A DNA stretch of 64,000 nt from the NCBI RefSeq assembly GCF_011601265.1, contig NZ_JAAOLX010000003.1, forward strand, positions 310,001 to 374,000, read 5' to 3'. Positions 1 to 9,176 of the stretch are shown here, in pieces. A model generated the notes under the pieces. The model was not told the origin of the DNA. It was given only the letters and a program-made list of their open reading frames with translations, and did no database searches. The translations under genes were made by a program, and so were the position numbers. Source of the DNA: Iodobacter violaceini. GTDB lineage: Bacteria > Pseudomonadota > Gammaproteobacteria > Burkholderiales > Chitinibacteraceae. The stretch's first letter is position 1. Each line of letters begins with the position of its first letter.

Positions 1-1
1 G

Positions 2-496
2 GCCATACCAGATCGCATCCAAAACCTGCCCTCAACACTGATTGTGCTGGGCTCAGGCCTCGATGGAACCCAACCCAGCCCCATGCTGCGTGCCCGCCTG
101 GATACTGCCCTGATTTATGCGGCGCAATATCCCAAGGCTCAGATTGTGGTTTCTGGCGGCCAGGGTTTCAGCGAGGAAATCAGTGAAGCCGATGCCATGC
201 AGCGCTATCTGCTGGCACGCGGCATTGCCCGGCAGCGCATCATGCAAGAAAACCAGAGCACCAGCACAGAAGAAAACCTGTTGTTCAGCTATCGCCTGCT
301 GAAAGAAAAAGCAGCCGGGCCCGTGCTCATTATCACCAATGATTTTCACACTTTACGCGCATCCAAAATTGCCAGAAAACAAGGGTTTCCCATTGTAGAT
401 TTTGCATCGGCCCCCACCCCGCTGGCCATTCGCTATAACGCATGGCTGCGCGAATACTTTGCTTTTGCAAGCTCCTGGTTATTGGGTGAGCTTTAA
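2..496 (+). CDS. YdcF/DUF218 family protein, 5'-truncated by window edge
   Basis: The frame is open to the left edge, so the gene starts before the window; a GTG at 44 is internal because the conserved strand IVLGSGLDG begins upstream of it. The visible ~164 residues match the DUF218 (SanA/ElyC/YdcF) fold: IVLGSGLDG near the start, VVSGGQGFSEE in the middle, then a QENQSTSTEENL segment and LIITNDFHTLRA near the end. Family members are usually membrane-anchored proteins linked to envelope maintenance; the exact reaction is not known for most. The N-terminal membrane anchor, if any, lies outside the window. Confident on family, not on role. Confidence 0.8.
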   Translation, partial: AIPDRIQNLPSTLIVLGSGLDGTQPSPMLRARLDTALIYAAQYPKAQIVVSGGQGFSEEISEADAMQRYLLARGIARQRIMQENQSTSTEENLLFSYRLLKEKAAGPVLIITNDFHTLRASKIARKQGFPIVDFASAPTPLAIRYNAWLREYFAFASSWLLGEL

Positions 497-664
497 CATT
501 AATTACAAACAACCCATTAAAGATTGACAGCAACGTTAATATTTAAAGCGCAAGCTCGCTATCTATAGCTTAATTTAGTCTAAAGAAAATAATAAAAATT
601 GGTTTTTGGTCTAAATAAAAATGCTAAAGTTTCCAACGAACTTTCCATCCCCCGGAGGCTTTGT

Positions 665-1936
665 ATGAAGTTTGATACGCTTGCTCTGCACGCTGGTTAT
701 GAAATTGATCCCACTACCAAATCAGTTGCGGTGCCGATTTACCAGACCACCAGCTACGCTTTTGACGACACACAGCATGGTGCGGATTTATTTGATTTAA
801 AAGTGAAAGGCAATATCTATACGCGGATTATGAACCCCACTTCCGACGTATTAGAGCAACGTATTGCAGCGCTGGAAGGCGGCATTGGCGCGCTGGCACT
901 GGCTTCAGGGCAAGCCGCCATTACCTACGCCATTCTGACCATTGCCGAAGCAGGCGATAATATTATTGCTACCTCAGCGCTTTATGGCGGCACTTATAAT
1001 CTCTTTGCCCATACCCTGCCGCAATATGGCATCACCGTGCAGTTTGTTGATGCAAATGATCCGCAATCTGCTGCTGCGCTGATTAATGAGCGTACCAAGG
1101 CTATTTATTGCGAATCCATCGGTAACCCGCTGGGCAATGTGGTCGATTTTGCCGCCTTTGCCGCAGTGGCCCATGCAGGCGGCGTGCCGCTAATTGTGGA
1201 CAATACCGTTCCTACGCCATATCTCACCCGCCCCTTTGAGCATGGCGCAGATATTGTGGTGCATTCGCTGACCAAATATATCGGCGGCCACGGCAACAGC
1301 ATTGGCGGCATTATTGTCGACAGCGGAAAATTCCCGTGGGCAGATCACAAGCAACGCTTTAATCGCCTGAACGAGCCGGAAATCAGCTATCACGGCGTGG
1401 TTTACACCGAGGCCTTGGGGCTTGCTGCCTTTATCGGCCGTGCCCGCACCGTGCCGCTCAGGAATATGGGCGCGGCGATTTCCCCGTTTAATAGCTTTTT
1501 GATTCTGCAAGGCCTGGAAACTCTGGCGCTGCGCATGGACAGGCACGTAGAAAACGCCCTGAAAGTGGCGCAATTCCTGCAGGGCCATAGCAAAGTAGAG
1601 TGGGTGAATTACGCAGGCCTGCCCAATCATCCATCGCATGCTTTGGTGCAAAAATACTTTGGCGGTAAGGCTTCCGGCCTGTTGACCTTTGGTGTAAAAG
1701 GCGGCGCTGCAGCGGGAGCGCGTTTCCAGGATGCACTGCAACTGATTACCCGCCTCGTGAATATCGGCGACGCCAAATCACTGGCTTGCCACCCAGCCAG
1801 CACCACTCACCGCCAGCTTACACCTGAGGAATTGGCCAAAGCCGGGGTGAGCGAAGATATGGTGAGATTGTCGATTGGTATCGAGCATATCGACGATATT
1901 CTGGATGACCTGGAGCAGGCGCTGGCGGCGGCTTAG
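665..1936 (+). CDS. metY: O-acetylhomoserine sulfhydrylase (MetY), PLP enzyme
   Basis: 423 residues, the usual size for MetY of the Cys/Met-metabolism PLP family. It would make homocysteine from O-acetylhomoserine and sulfide (direct sulfhydrylation) in the cytoplasm. Visible motifs are the N-terminal [11 protein letters not shown], the PLP-contact segment [27 protein letters not shown], and the Schiff-base lysine in [11 protein letters not shown] (about K204), followed by the C-terminal [14 protein letters not shown] that binds the substrate carboxylate. The ATG at 665 is chosen over an upstream frame extension to 599 because GGAGG lies about 7 nt before it and the protein then begins at the conserved [12 protein letters not shown] bidirectional hairpin terminator follows. 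Confidence 0.95.
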   Translation: MKFDTLALHAGYEIDPTTKSVAVPIYQTTSYAFDDTQHGADLFDLKVKGNIYTRIMNPTSDVLEQRIAALEGGIGALALASGQAAITYAILTIAEAGDNIIATSALYGGTYNLFAHTLPQYGITVQFVDANDPQSAAALINERTKAIYCESIGNPLGNVVDFAAFAAVAHAGGVPLIVDNTVPTPYLTRPFEHGADIVVHSLTKYIGGHGNSIGGIIVDSGKFPWADHKQRFNRLNEPEISYHGVVYTEALGLAAFIGRARTVPLRNMGAAISPFNSFLILQGLETLALRMDRHVENALKVAQFLQGHSKVEWVNYAGLPNHPSHALVQKYFGGKASGLLTFGVKGGAAAGARFQDALQLITRLVNIGDAKSLACHPASTTHRQLTPEELAKAGVSEDMVRLSIGIEHIDDILDDLEQALAAA

Positions 1937-1964
1937 CAGGAACGGGCCTCAGCCTATCTGCAGA

Positions 1965-2020
1965 AGCGAGTGAAACCCTGGAATAGGGTTAAATAAATTA
2001 AAGGGTTTCACCCGCTTTTA
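1965..2020. terminator. Hairpin terminator between convergent metY and TPR gene
   Basis: 1965-1979 pairs with 2002-2016 (AGCG, one A/C mismatch, then GTGAAACCCT), leaving a 22-nt loop, and is followed by TTTTA on the plus strand. It overlaps the last codons of the convergent gene. Probably ends metY transcription. Confidence 0.75.
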
Positions 2021-3193
2021 AAAATCCTGTTTATAAGACAAAGAAATCATTTTCTTTTGCCATGAAAACAGCGGCAATCTGTCGTTTTGCTCCTGATACT
2101 GGTATTCCAGCCGCCATTTTCCCAGCCACAGACTCTGCCACTGATAGGCAAAAGCCGCCTGACTTTGCACACTTTGCCTTGCCTGGTTGTATTCCAGCAG
2201 CGGGCTGTAGCCATCCTGATCATGGGCGATTCTGGCGCGCAACTGCAGCTCTAAGCTATGCAGCCCAAAGGGATAAACCAGCCTGCTGCTCAGCTCGCCG
2301 CTGTATTGATTCCCCCCCGGGCGCTGCGGAGAAAACTCAAACCCCAGCTGGGCACGATTATCCAGCCAAAGCCCCCGCCACTGGCTGATATGCTGACCGC
2401 GCCATTCACTATGCAGGCTTTGATAGCGCGGATCGATATCCACAAATTGCGCTCGCAAACGCAGTAAAGATTCAATGCGGGCAACCGATGGCAGGCCACG
2501 GTATTCAAGCAAAATACTGCTCTGATAAGGCTCGCTCTGCAGCCAGAATTGCTGCACGCCCACTCCCCAGTCACTGCGGGCCTGCGGCTGCCAGAATCCG
2601 CCAAACCAGCGCATGCTCTGGCCACTTTGCGGCCAGCTTTGCACGGCTCCGGCATGCAATGCCCATTGGCTCCCTCCGGGCGGAGTAGCCATTGCCTGCA
2701 CTTCAAGCCCGGCCAGCCAGCCAGATCTGGGCAGGCTGCTTTGATCCACTTCCAGATTAAATACCCCATCTGGCAATGTCACTTCCAGCCAACGCTTGGA
2801 GCTGCCCTGATCTAAATTGCTGTCACTGGCGATCCAGCTTTGCACCTGCCACTGCCACTGTGTTTTTTCAGTGCAGCCTTGCTCTGTTTTTTGTCTGATC
2901 AGATCACTGATAGCCTGCGGCAATACCGGCAAAGCACGTAATTGCTGCTGTAAAGCACCTGCCCGGCTAAAGTCTTCCAGCTGACAATAGGCCAGCATTA
3001 AATCAACTTTCGCCCCCTGATGATTGGGGTTGAGCTGCAGCACTTCTTCTAACAGCCAGCTCGCCTCCTGCCACTGCAGCTGTGCAATATCATCAATAGC
3101 CTGCTGGTACAGCTCATCACCCGCCTGGGCATGGGCCACAGGCAGATAAGCCACTTGCAACAAGGCAATCAATACAAAGGGAAAGAGTCGCAT
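2018..3193 (-). CDS. Exported TPR protein with C-terminal beta-barrel-like region
   Basis: 391 residues from the ATG at 3193; a GTG at 3220 in frame is possible but would put nine residues before a good signal peptide (MRLFPFVLIALLQVAYLP, cleavage after AHA). Residues ~25-120 look like TPR helices (YQQAIDDIAQLQWQEASWLL, then LNPNHQGAKVDLMLAYCQ). The remainder is rich in W, Q, Y and alternating hydrophobics and ends in phenylalanine (SLSYKQDF), as in outer-membrane barrels. The architecture resembles Slam-type/DUF560 TPR-barrel proteins, but I cannot assign it firmly. It is the last gene of the fecR-cyclase-TPR minus-strand set, 137 bp after the cyclase gene, suggesting a cell-surface output or partner of that system. 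Confidence 0.6.
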   Translation of the reverse strand: MRLFPFVLIALLQVAYLPVAHAQAGDELYQQAIDDIAQLQWQEASWLLEEVLQLNPNHQGAKVDLMLAYCQLEDFSRAGALQQQLRALPVLPQAISDLIRQKTEQGCTEKTQWQWQVQSWIASDSNLDQGSSKRWLEVTLPDGVFNLEVDQSSLPRSGWLAGLEVQAMATPPGGSQWALHAGAVQSWPQSGQSMRWFGGFWQPQARSDWGVGVQQFWLQSEPYQSSILLEYRGLPSVARIESLLRLRAQFVDIDPRYQSLHSEWRGQHISQWRGLWLDNRAQLGFEFSPQRPGGNQYSGELSSRLVYPFGLHSLELQLRARIAHDQDGYSPLLEYNQARQSVQSQAAFAYQWQSLWLGKWRLEYQYQEQNDRLPLFSWQKKMISLSYKQDF

Positions 3194-3330
3194 ACCTTGA
3201 TTGTATATGCTCAGAATCACAAATCTAGAAATTTGCTTGCTTGATTTCGCTTATAGCAACAAGATTACGTGTAAGAAAATGATTGCATATATGAAACAGC
3301 AAGTTAGTCTGCTGCAGGCTGCATGAAAAA

Positions 3331-5208
3331 CTAAGGCAGGCGATAAACCTGCTGCACACCCCGGCGCCCTTTTAGCGATACCGAGCCATAGAGCTGCAAG
3401 GGTGAATACAGCAGCTGCCGCTCAGTATCCTCCCCTACCAGTATTTTTTCATTGTGCAAACTAGCCAGATTTTGCAAACGGGCACTCACATTCACCGCGT
3501 CGCCAATCGCGGTATAAGTGCTGCGAAACGGTGTGCCCATATCGCCCACCACCACAAGACCTGTCTGAATCCCAATATGCACTTTAATCTGCTTATCCGG
3601 TGCAGCACTTTGATTATGCTTATCCACCGCCTGCTGCATTGCCATAGCGGCATTCAGCGCCCGGTTAGCATGGTCTTCCTGCACAACAGGGGCGCCCCAG
3701 AATGCAAACAAGGCGTCCCCCATATATTTATCCAAAGTGCCCTGCTGATCTAATACGGCCTGAGTCAGCAGCATCAGGGCATGACGGGTGTAATCTGCCA
3801 GCTCTTCAGGCGGCAGCCTTTCAGCAATCCCCGTGTAGCCCTGCAGATCAGCAAAGAGACAGGTGATTTCAGCCCGGTGGGGCAACATAATCGCCTGACT
3901 GTTATTGCCAATCAGCTGATCAATAATTGCGGGGGGCACATACTGATGAAAAGCCAGATAAAGCTGGCGCCTGCCCAGCTGAGCATACCACCACTCCAGC
4001 CCTCCCTCCAGAATAAGAAGCACCACGCCCCCCAGCAGCGGGGCCAGAGTGTTAGCCCCCACCTCCTGCCGGGTATTCCCCAGCCACAATAGCCAAACCA
4101 TCAGTACAAAAAATCCCCATGCAAGGCGTAAAGCATTATTTCGCCTGTGCAGTAAAACAACGCCCAGTAATAACACAGCCCAAACCAACATAATGGCCGC
4201 AAAACCAATCGCCACGACGGGCTTATTCTGCTCCAGCTGATCCAGCGCCTTAGATAACCATTGCGCATGCAGCAACATGCCCGGAGTGCGGCCTCCCAGG
4301 ATTGTCGCCACATAATCCCCCAGGCCCAAAGCGCTTGAGCCCACAATTACCAGCCGGTTGCGCAGCAGCGCCACATCGGCCCTGCCTGCCAGAATATCGC
4401 TGGCAGGTATCGCAATATAAGCCTCTGTACGGCGCAGAAAAGGAATCGCCGCCATCCCATCCTCAGCCACTATCTGCTGGCCCGATAAGCCTTCCAGCCA
4501 TTCAATTTTGCCCTTGCTGGCCTGCAAAGGCCCCTGTTGCCCCAGCCAGCAACGCAATAGAACCGGTGCAAATGCGGGATAAAGCTTTGCCTGATACTTC
4601 ACCAGCATGCTTTGATGCCGCACCACGCCATCAGGATCGGCAGTAATCGCAATATGCCCGACACAGGGCGCTTGCGCGGCAAGCTTAGGATGATTCGCCA
4701 AAAAACCAAAAGCCTGAGAGGCAGGAATATCAGCCCATGGCATAGCCGCGCTCAGCTGCCCAACCTGCATACTCTGGCTGCGGTCAAAACCAAAAGTCTG
4801 CGCTAAAGTCAGCTGCCCGGAAGCCGCTAATTGTGCGATCTGCTGATCGCCTGATAAATCACTGCTTTCAGGGAAAATCATATCAAGGCCAATATGCGCC
4901 ACCTTGTAATGCTGATTTAATTGCTGCAGTAATTGCGCCATTTGCTGCCTGGACCATGGCCAGCGACCATATTGAGCAAGCGAAGCCTCATCAATATCCA
5001 CCAGCACAATTCGCTTTTCCGGATAAGCAATTAATCTTTGTTTAATTAACTGGTCGTGCAGGCGGTCTAAAAGATCAAAGGGAAAAGGATAGGCATGGCC
5101 GCGCGGCATAGCCACCCAAATAACCAGCAAAGTGCTGAGCACAAAAAATAAAACCCGGCCCAGCCAGATTAAATGAAGCTTTTGCCAAATAGATTTGAGA
5201 TTGATCAT
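3331..5208 (-). CDS. CHASE2-domain class III adenylate cyclase
   Basis: 625 residues. An N-terminal membrane segment (~17-35) precedes a large extracytoplasmic CHASE2 sensor (~45-320: LLDRLHDQL, VLVDIDEASLAQYGRWPWSR), then about three membrane helices (~330-410), then a class III cyclase domain (~446-620). In the catalytic domain the metal aspartates are in LFADLQGYTG (~D454) and KYMGDALFAFWG (~D498). The lysine before MGD (~K494) and the threonine in TYTAIGDAVNVSARL favour ATP as substrate, and N and R of NVSAR are the transition-state residues. So it should be active, probably making cAMP in response to an envelope signal. It lies between fecR-like and TPR genes with a Crp-family regulator divergent, a plausible producer-receiver pair. 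GTP use cannot be excluded. Confidence 0.88.
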   Translation of the reverse strand: MINLKSIWQKLHLIWLGRVLFFVLSTLLVIWVAMPRGHAYPFPFDLLDRLHDQLIKQRLIAYPEKRIVLVDIDEASLAQYGRWPWSRQQMAQLLQQLNQHYKVAHIGLDMIFPESSDLSGDQQIAQLAASGQLTLAQTFGFDRSQSMQVGQLSAAMPWADIPASQAFGFLANHPKLAAQAPCVGHIAITADPDGVVRHQSMLVKYQAKLYPAFAPVLLRCWLGQQGPLQASKGKIEWLEGLSGQQIVAEDGMAAIPFLRRTEAYIAIPASDILAGRADVALLRNRLVIVGSSALGLGDYVATILGGRTPGMLLHAQWLSKALDQLEQNKPVVAIGFAAIMLVWAVLLLGVVLLHRRNNALRLAWGFFVLMVWLLWLGNTRQEVGANTLAPLLGGVVLLILEGGLEWWYAQLGRRQLYLAFHQYVPPAIIDQLIGNNSQAIMLPHRAEITCLFADLQGYTGIAERLPPEELADYTRHALMLLTQAVLDQQGTLDKYMGDALFAFWGAPVVQEDHANRALNAAMAMQQAVDKHNQSAAPDKQIKVHIGIQTGLVVVGDMGTPFRSTYTAIGDAVNVSARLQNLASLHNEKILVGEDTERQLLYSPLQLYGSVSLKGRRGVQQVYRLP

Positions 5209-5348
5209 GCAGCGCCGATAAAACAGTCGTTAAAATACGGACGGGGCAATGTATAAAAGGAGTAAAACAAGAAACCACGTTTAAGCGGCTAATACCCAAT
5301 TTTTATTATTAATTTAAAAAACAACATGAACACAATGAAATACGTACG

Positions 5349-5373
5349 GACAGGCTGAAAAAAACAGCCTGTC
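5349..5373. repeat. Perfect 9-bp inverted repeat in fecR-cyclase spacer
   Basis: GACAGGCTG, seven A, CAGCCTGTC. It lies between the FecR-domain gene and the cyclase gene. The T-run on the minus strand is in the loop and not after the stem, so it is not a standard terminator; mRNA processing or partial attenuation is possible. Confidence 0.5.
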
Positions 5374-5405
5374 ATTTCATAAAGAACAAATCAAATTTGA
5401 GTCAT

Positions 5406-6836
5406 TTACTTTTTACGCAGCCAATAAGTCCCGCCGCTCAATACTTCATTATTGCCAGTGGGAAGATAATAAACATAAGCAGCCTCGCCCGCATCTTTAC
5501 CAGAAACAATACCACGCAATTGCGCCTCGCTCACCGCACCATTAAGAAAAAGACCATTAGACTCGATGGCTCCTTTTACATTAAGCGGTATATCTCTGCC
5601 GGCAGCACTTAGCAATAAATGAGTATTAAAACTTTGTGCTGCAAAATTGATTTGTAATGAAGACTCTTTCGCCGTAGTAGCAGAAACAGCATTGCTGAGC
5701 GTATTCACAATAATGCCATCATGTTTTGCCATTTGAAAATTAACCGCTCCCAGCTCAGGCCCATAACGGACATCACTTTTATCACGGGACATCACATAGT
5801 AAATCCCCGCGCTGACAACTTCCTGCCCTTCTTTATAAACATCACTAAAATTAGCCGTGGCCGGAAGGCTGGCCAGTGTCTGCCAGCGCCCCCAGTGGAT
5901 AGTGGGCTCAATTACGGCTGGCGGCAAAGGCTCTGTGGGCACCACAACCACAGGTGGAACAGGTACTTCGGGCAAAGGGGCAGGCGTGGGCGAAGGCGGG
6001 GTTTCAACAGGCTTGATCACCCCAGGTTTGGTGGCTAAAGAGCCATCAATAACACTATTACTATTTGCAACCACCCTGGCATTACTTAAATCGGCCGTAT
6101 TTATCTGAGTTTGCTCGGCACCCAGCCCGGCCACTTTAGGCGCATCTTTGGGTGCTTCTTTTGATACGTCCTTAGGTAATTCATTCCGTAACTCTTTTTG
6201 CAGCACGGGGGATGAGTCCTTTTGCACCGGCACCGCCTGGCCACGAATCACTTCCAGCATATGGGCCGTTGAGGCAAATAACTCACGAGAATTCGCCCCC
6301 TGACAAGGCCCGCCCATTTCTACACTGCAAACTTTAGAAAAAGGCTCAATCACCACTCCACCTTTTTGCACCGCCACCTGCGTGGCATGGTCATCCGTAA
6401 ACACCACAAAATCTGTACCACGTAAGCCAATGGCCGCAACAGGTGTATTTAAGCGATATTTATCTTTATCTTTTTGTACTTCCTGCCCGGTAACAGAGCG
6501 CATCAGCCCTGATTTAAGCTGCAGCTTAAACTGCGATCCCTGGCTGCCCGCATGGTATTTCTCGATAAACAAAACACTATTGGGCCGCACAGCAATAAAA
6601 CCTTTATCAAAGGTGCGTAAATACAAGCTGGTTTGCTCCGCGGTATGCAGCTCGTCACCTTCGCGCAGCGCATCGCCCTTAGCAATTACGCTCACCTGGC
6701 CATCACGGTGCAGAATCGGTTGTCCAATAATTGCAACAACAGTCCCCATATTTGCCGATTCTTGTGCTAGAACACTATGCGGTGCCAGCAAAAAAACAGC
6801 TAAAACAAAAATATATTGATCGATTCGCTTCAGCAT
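5406..6836 (-). CDS. Periplasmic FecR-domain protein
   Basis: 476 residues with a clear signal peptide (MLKRIDQYIFVLAVFLLAPH, cleavage near VLAQ). Residues ~30-170 form a FecR domain: VSVIAKGDALREGDELHTA, SLYLRTFDKGFIAVRPNS, then NTPVAAIGLRGTDFVVF and VQKGGVVIEPFSK. A charged/proline-rich linker follows (KDVSKEAPKDAPKVAG and the PPSPTPAPLPEVPVPP run), then a ~150-residue C-terminal domain with no recognised match (from about IHWGRWQTLAS). Unlike iron-transport FecR it has no cytoplasmic anti-sigma part; such proteins commonly sit next to CHASE2 cyclases. The start is well supported by GAGGAGGG 5-6 nt upstream. First gene of the minus-strand set, divergent from the Crp-family gene with only 40 bp between starts. 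Confidence 0.8.
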   Translation of the reverse strand: MLKRIDQYIFVLAVFLLAPHSVLAQESANMGTVVAIIGQPILHRDGQVSVIAKGDALREGDELHTAEQTSLYLRTFDKGFIAVRPNSVLFIEKYHAGSQGSQFKLQLKSGLMRSVTGQEVQKDKDKYRLNTPVAAIGLRGTDFVVFTDDHATQVAVQKGGVVIEPFSKVCSVEMGGPCQGANSRELFASTAHMLEVIRGQAVPVQKDSSPVLQKELRNELPKDVSKEAPKDAPKVAGLGAEQTQINTADLSNARVVANSNSVIDGSLATKPGVIKPVETPPSPTPAPLPEVPVPPVVVVPTEPLPPAVIEPTIHWGRWQTLASLPATANFSDVYKEGQEVVSAGIYYVMSRDKSDVRYGPELGAVNFQMAKHDGIIVNTLSNAVSATTAKESSLQINFAAQSFNTHLLLSAAGRDIPLNVKGAIESNGLFLNGAVSEAQLRGIVSGKDAGEAAYVYYLPTGNNEVLSGGTYWLRKK

Positions 6837-6876
6837 GATTTTCCCTCCTCAGGCCAATCATCATCGGGAAATGCTT

Positions 6877-7560
6877 ATGACACGTCATCCCATTTATTCT
6901 TTAGAGTTTTTCTCTGGAATTCCGGAAAGTATTTTAGCGTCCATCGCATCCGACTCTCAGCTTAGGACAGCAGTACGCAACCAGCAAGTGATAACCAAAG
7001 GCTCTCTGGGTGATGAACTGTTCTTTTTGATCAAAGGCCGGCTGCAAGTTATTGATGTAACCGAAGATGGCAGAGAGCTGTGCATCTATATCATTAACGA
7101 AGGCGAATACTTTGGTGAGCTTGCCGTGATAGATGGTGGTTCACGCTCTACCAGCGTGGTCTCTATTGGCGATGCCGAGCTGATGGTAATGAGCCGGCAT
7201 ACTGCGCTGCAGCTGATCTATTCTCACCCCATTCTGGCCGAGCGTTTAATGAAAAAACTGGCCTATCTTGTCCGGCTTTCATCGCAAAACCGCGCCATGC
7301 TCAGTATTCAAAACCCCTATCAGCGGATTTGCACGGTGCTCACCACACTGATACGCACACTGCCGGGTAATTTAAAAATTATTGAGCTTCCGCCTCAGCA
7401 ATCACTTGCCGGCATGACCAATTGCAGCAGGGAAACCGTTTCCCGGGCAATTGGCCAGCTGCTGAATACCGGTATTGCAGAAAAAGACAGAAAAACGCTG
7501 ATTGTGCGTGAGCCAGAGCGCTTACAACACATTGTGCAGGGCAAAATCACCACAGAATAA
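6877..7560 (+). CDS. Crp/Fnr-family transcription regulator
   Basis: 227 residues from the ATG at 6877, preceded by GGGAA with 6-nt spacing; in-frame ATGs at 6835 and 6871 have poorer ribosome sites, and 6835 would overlap the divergent fecR-like start. The cyclic-nucleotide domain has FGELAVIDGGSRSTSV, matching the phosphate-binding cassette of CRP including the Arg-Ser pair (~R90, S91), so cAMP or cGMP binding is likely. The C-terminal winged helix has QQSLAGMTNCSRETVSRAI, with the SRETVSR recognition helix typical of Crp proteins. Cysteine clusters of Fnr are absent. It probably responds to the neighbouring CHASE2 cyclase and may regulate the divergent genes or the polysaccharide operon downstream. 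Confidence 0.88.
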   Translation: MTRHPIYSLEFFSGIPESILASIASDSQLRTAVRNQQVITKGSLGDELFFLIKGRLQVIDVTEDGRELCIYIINEGEYFGELAVIDGGSRSTSVVSIGDAELMVMSRHTALQLIYSHPILAERLMKKLAYLVRLSSQNRAMLSIQNPYQRICTVLTTLIRTLPGNLKIIELPPQQSLAGMTNCSRETVSRAIGQLLNTGIAEKDRKTLIVREPERLQHIVQGKITTE

Positions 7561-7903
7561 TCCAGTAAGCCCGGCCAATAAGCGCCAAATGCTGATTATT
7601 AACTATCCGCCATAAAAACCTTATAAAACAAATACTAAGCAAAATCAGAATTTAAGAAAAATAAACAAAGACGCAGAAAAAAACAGAAAACGCAGAAAAC
7701 AGCTGCGGAAATTTTCTTGTAATTATTAAATTCAATTACTAGTATAAAAAAACAAAATATTCTGCCACGCCATCAACAGGCCAATACAACAAGACCCAGC
7801 CATGAGCCATCATTTGTAAGAAACCACCCTTCTGCATGCCCATTCAAATACAGAATACAAATAGCAGCTTTAATAAAATAACAACCTTATAAGAGCTATA
7901 TTT
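7561..7903. other. Non-coding spacer before the polysaccharide operon
   Basis: 343 bp, AT-rich, no supported ORF. It contains a short purine-rich run with GACGCAGAAAA and ACGCAGAAAA near-repeats around 7670-7700. No JUMPstart/ops element or confident sigma70 promoter was recognised, although the promoter of the plus-strand operon should be here. Confidence 0.5.
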
Positions 7904-9130
7904 ATGAAAATAATTCATCTTGGAAAATTCTACCCCCCGGAGTACGGCGGAATAGAAACTGTGACCTTTGACTTAGTCGAAGGTTTGAACAACCAAGGTG
8001 TTAAAACAGATGTACTGTGTAGCAATAAGGGAACAGAAACAAAAGTTGATTTAATTAACTCTGGCTATCAGGTGATCAGAGCAGGTACATTGGCGGTTAT
8101 TAATTCAACATCCATCTCGCTAAAGCTGATCAGTGAGTTAAATAAATGCATCCATCAATACGATGCAATACATATCCATTTACCCAATCCAATGGCCAAC
8201 CTGGCTATTTGGCTGATCAGGCCGGATTGTAAGGTTTACCTGCACTGGCACAGCGATATTGTTAAACAAAAACATATGCTGAAGCTTTATGCACCATGGC
8301 TGCGCTGGCTGATAAAACGCGCAGATGGCATTGTTGCAACATCACAACAATATGCTGATTCATCTAAATGGCTTTCCCCAAATATGGAAAAGGTATCAAT
8401 TATCCCTATTGGTGTAGCAGACAGAATTAAAAATGTATCCTCCGATTTAGTGAATAAAATACGTACAGAGCATAAAAACAAAAAAATTGTTTTATCTATT
8501 GGCCGGTCAGCAGCATATAAGGGAATCAGCTATCTGATAGAAGCGTGTAAATATACCAACAATGATATTGTGGTTCTGATTGGCGGGCCGGGGGTAGAGA
8601 CATTCAGTAATCTGATTAAAAAACTGGGCTTGGAATATAAAATAAAAATATTAGGCACAATCGCCGATCAGCAATTAGCATCATATTATGCAGCTTGCGA
8701 TATATTCTGCCTGCCCTCTGTTTACCGCTCCGAAGCCTATGGCATCGTGCAGGTTGAAGCAATGAGCTTTTCTAAGCCTGTTGTTTCCTGCGACATTTCA
8801 GGTTCAGGTGTTTCATGGGTCAATGAGCACGAAAAATCAGGCCTGCTTGTCCCCCCATCAGACCCGGTGGCACTAGCAAATGCAATTAATAAATTATGTG
8901 GAGACGATGTACTGAGAAACAAAATGGCACTTTACGCACGGCATCGGTTTGAACAAGAGCTTACGGCTGAAAAAATGGTAAAAAAAACAATCAGTATGTA
9001 CACAGAGAAAATTCCTGCACTCGAAAAAAACAAAGCGGCTATATATGGAGCAGAACGGATTGATGCCCTTTTTAATAATGAACCCGCACTGAGCGCAAGA
9101 CAAATACAGCAAAAAGAAAGTGCAAATTAA
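7904..9130 (+). CDS. GT4-family glycosyltransferase
   Basis: 408 residues, GT-B fold. The N-terminal KFYPPEYGGIETVTFDLVEG is the typical donor-domain loop; the C-terminal half has LSIGRSAAYKGISYLIEA and the E-x7-E type motif in SVYRSEAYGIVQVEAMSF, which binds the nucleotide-sugar in retaining GT4 enzymes. A ~35-residue polar tail follows the fold. Presumably cytoplasmic and adds a sugar to an undecaprenyl-linked glycan; donor and linkage cannot be told. First gene of the plus-strand polysaccharide operon. Confidence 0.85.
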   Translation: MKIIHLGKFYPPEYGGIETVTFDLVEGLNNQGVKTDVLCSNKGTETKVDLINSGYQVIRAGTLAVINSTSISLKLISELNKCIHQYDAIHIHLPNPMANLAIWLIRPDCKVYLHWHSDIVKQKHMLKLYAPWLRWLIKRADGIVATSQQYADSSKWLSPNMEKVSIIPIGVADRIKNVSSDLVNKIRTEHKNKKIVLSIGRSAAYKGISYLIEACKYTNNDIVVLIGGPGVETFSNLIKKLGLEYKIKILGTIADQQLASYYAACDIFCLPSVYRSEAYGIVQVEAMSFSKPVVSCDISGSGVSWVNEHEKSGLLVPPSDPVALANAINKLCGDDVLRNKMALYARHRFEQELTAEKMVKKTISMYTEKIPALEKNKAAIYGAERIDALFNNEPALSARQIQQKESAN

Positions 9131-9176
9131 ATCATTATCCATCTGAATCGAACATCATCTATATATAAAGATAAAA

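Noticed and set aside
1190-1741. 183-codon minus-strand ORF inside metY
   Set aside because: Antisense shadow of a certain gene with no supporting features.
5349-5373. Hairpin as a true rho-independent terminator
   Set aside because: The T-stretch on the minus strand lies in the loop, not after the stem; kept only as an inverted repeat.
6835-6876. Upstream start (ATG 6835) for the Crp-family gene
   Set aside because: It would overlap the well-supported fecR-like start and lacks a ribosome site; ATG 6877 has GGGAA at proper spacing.
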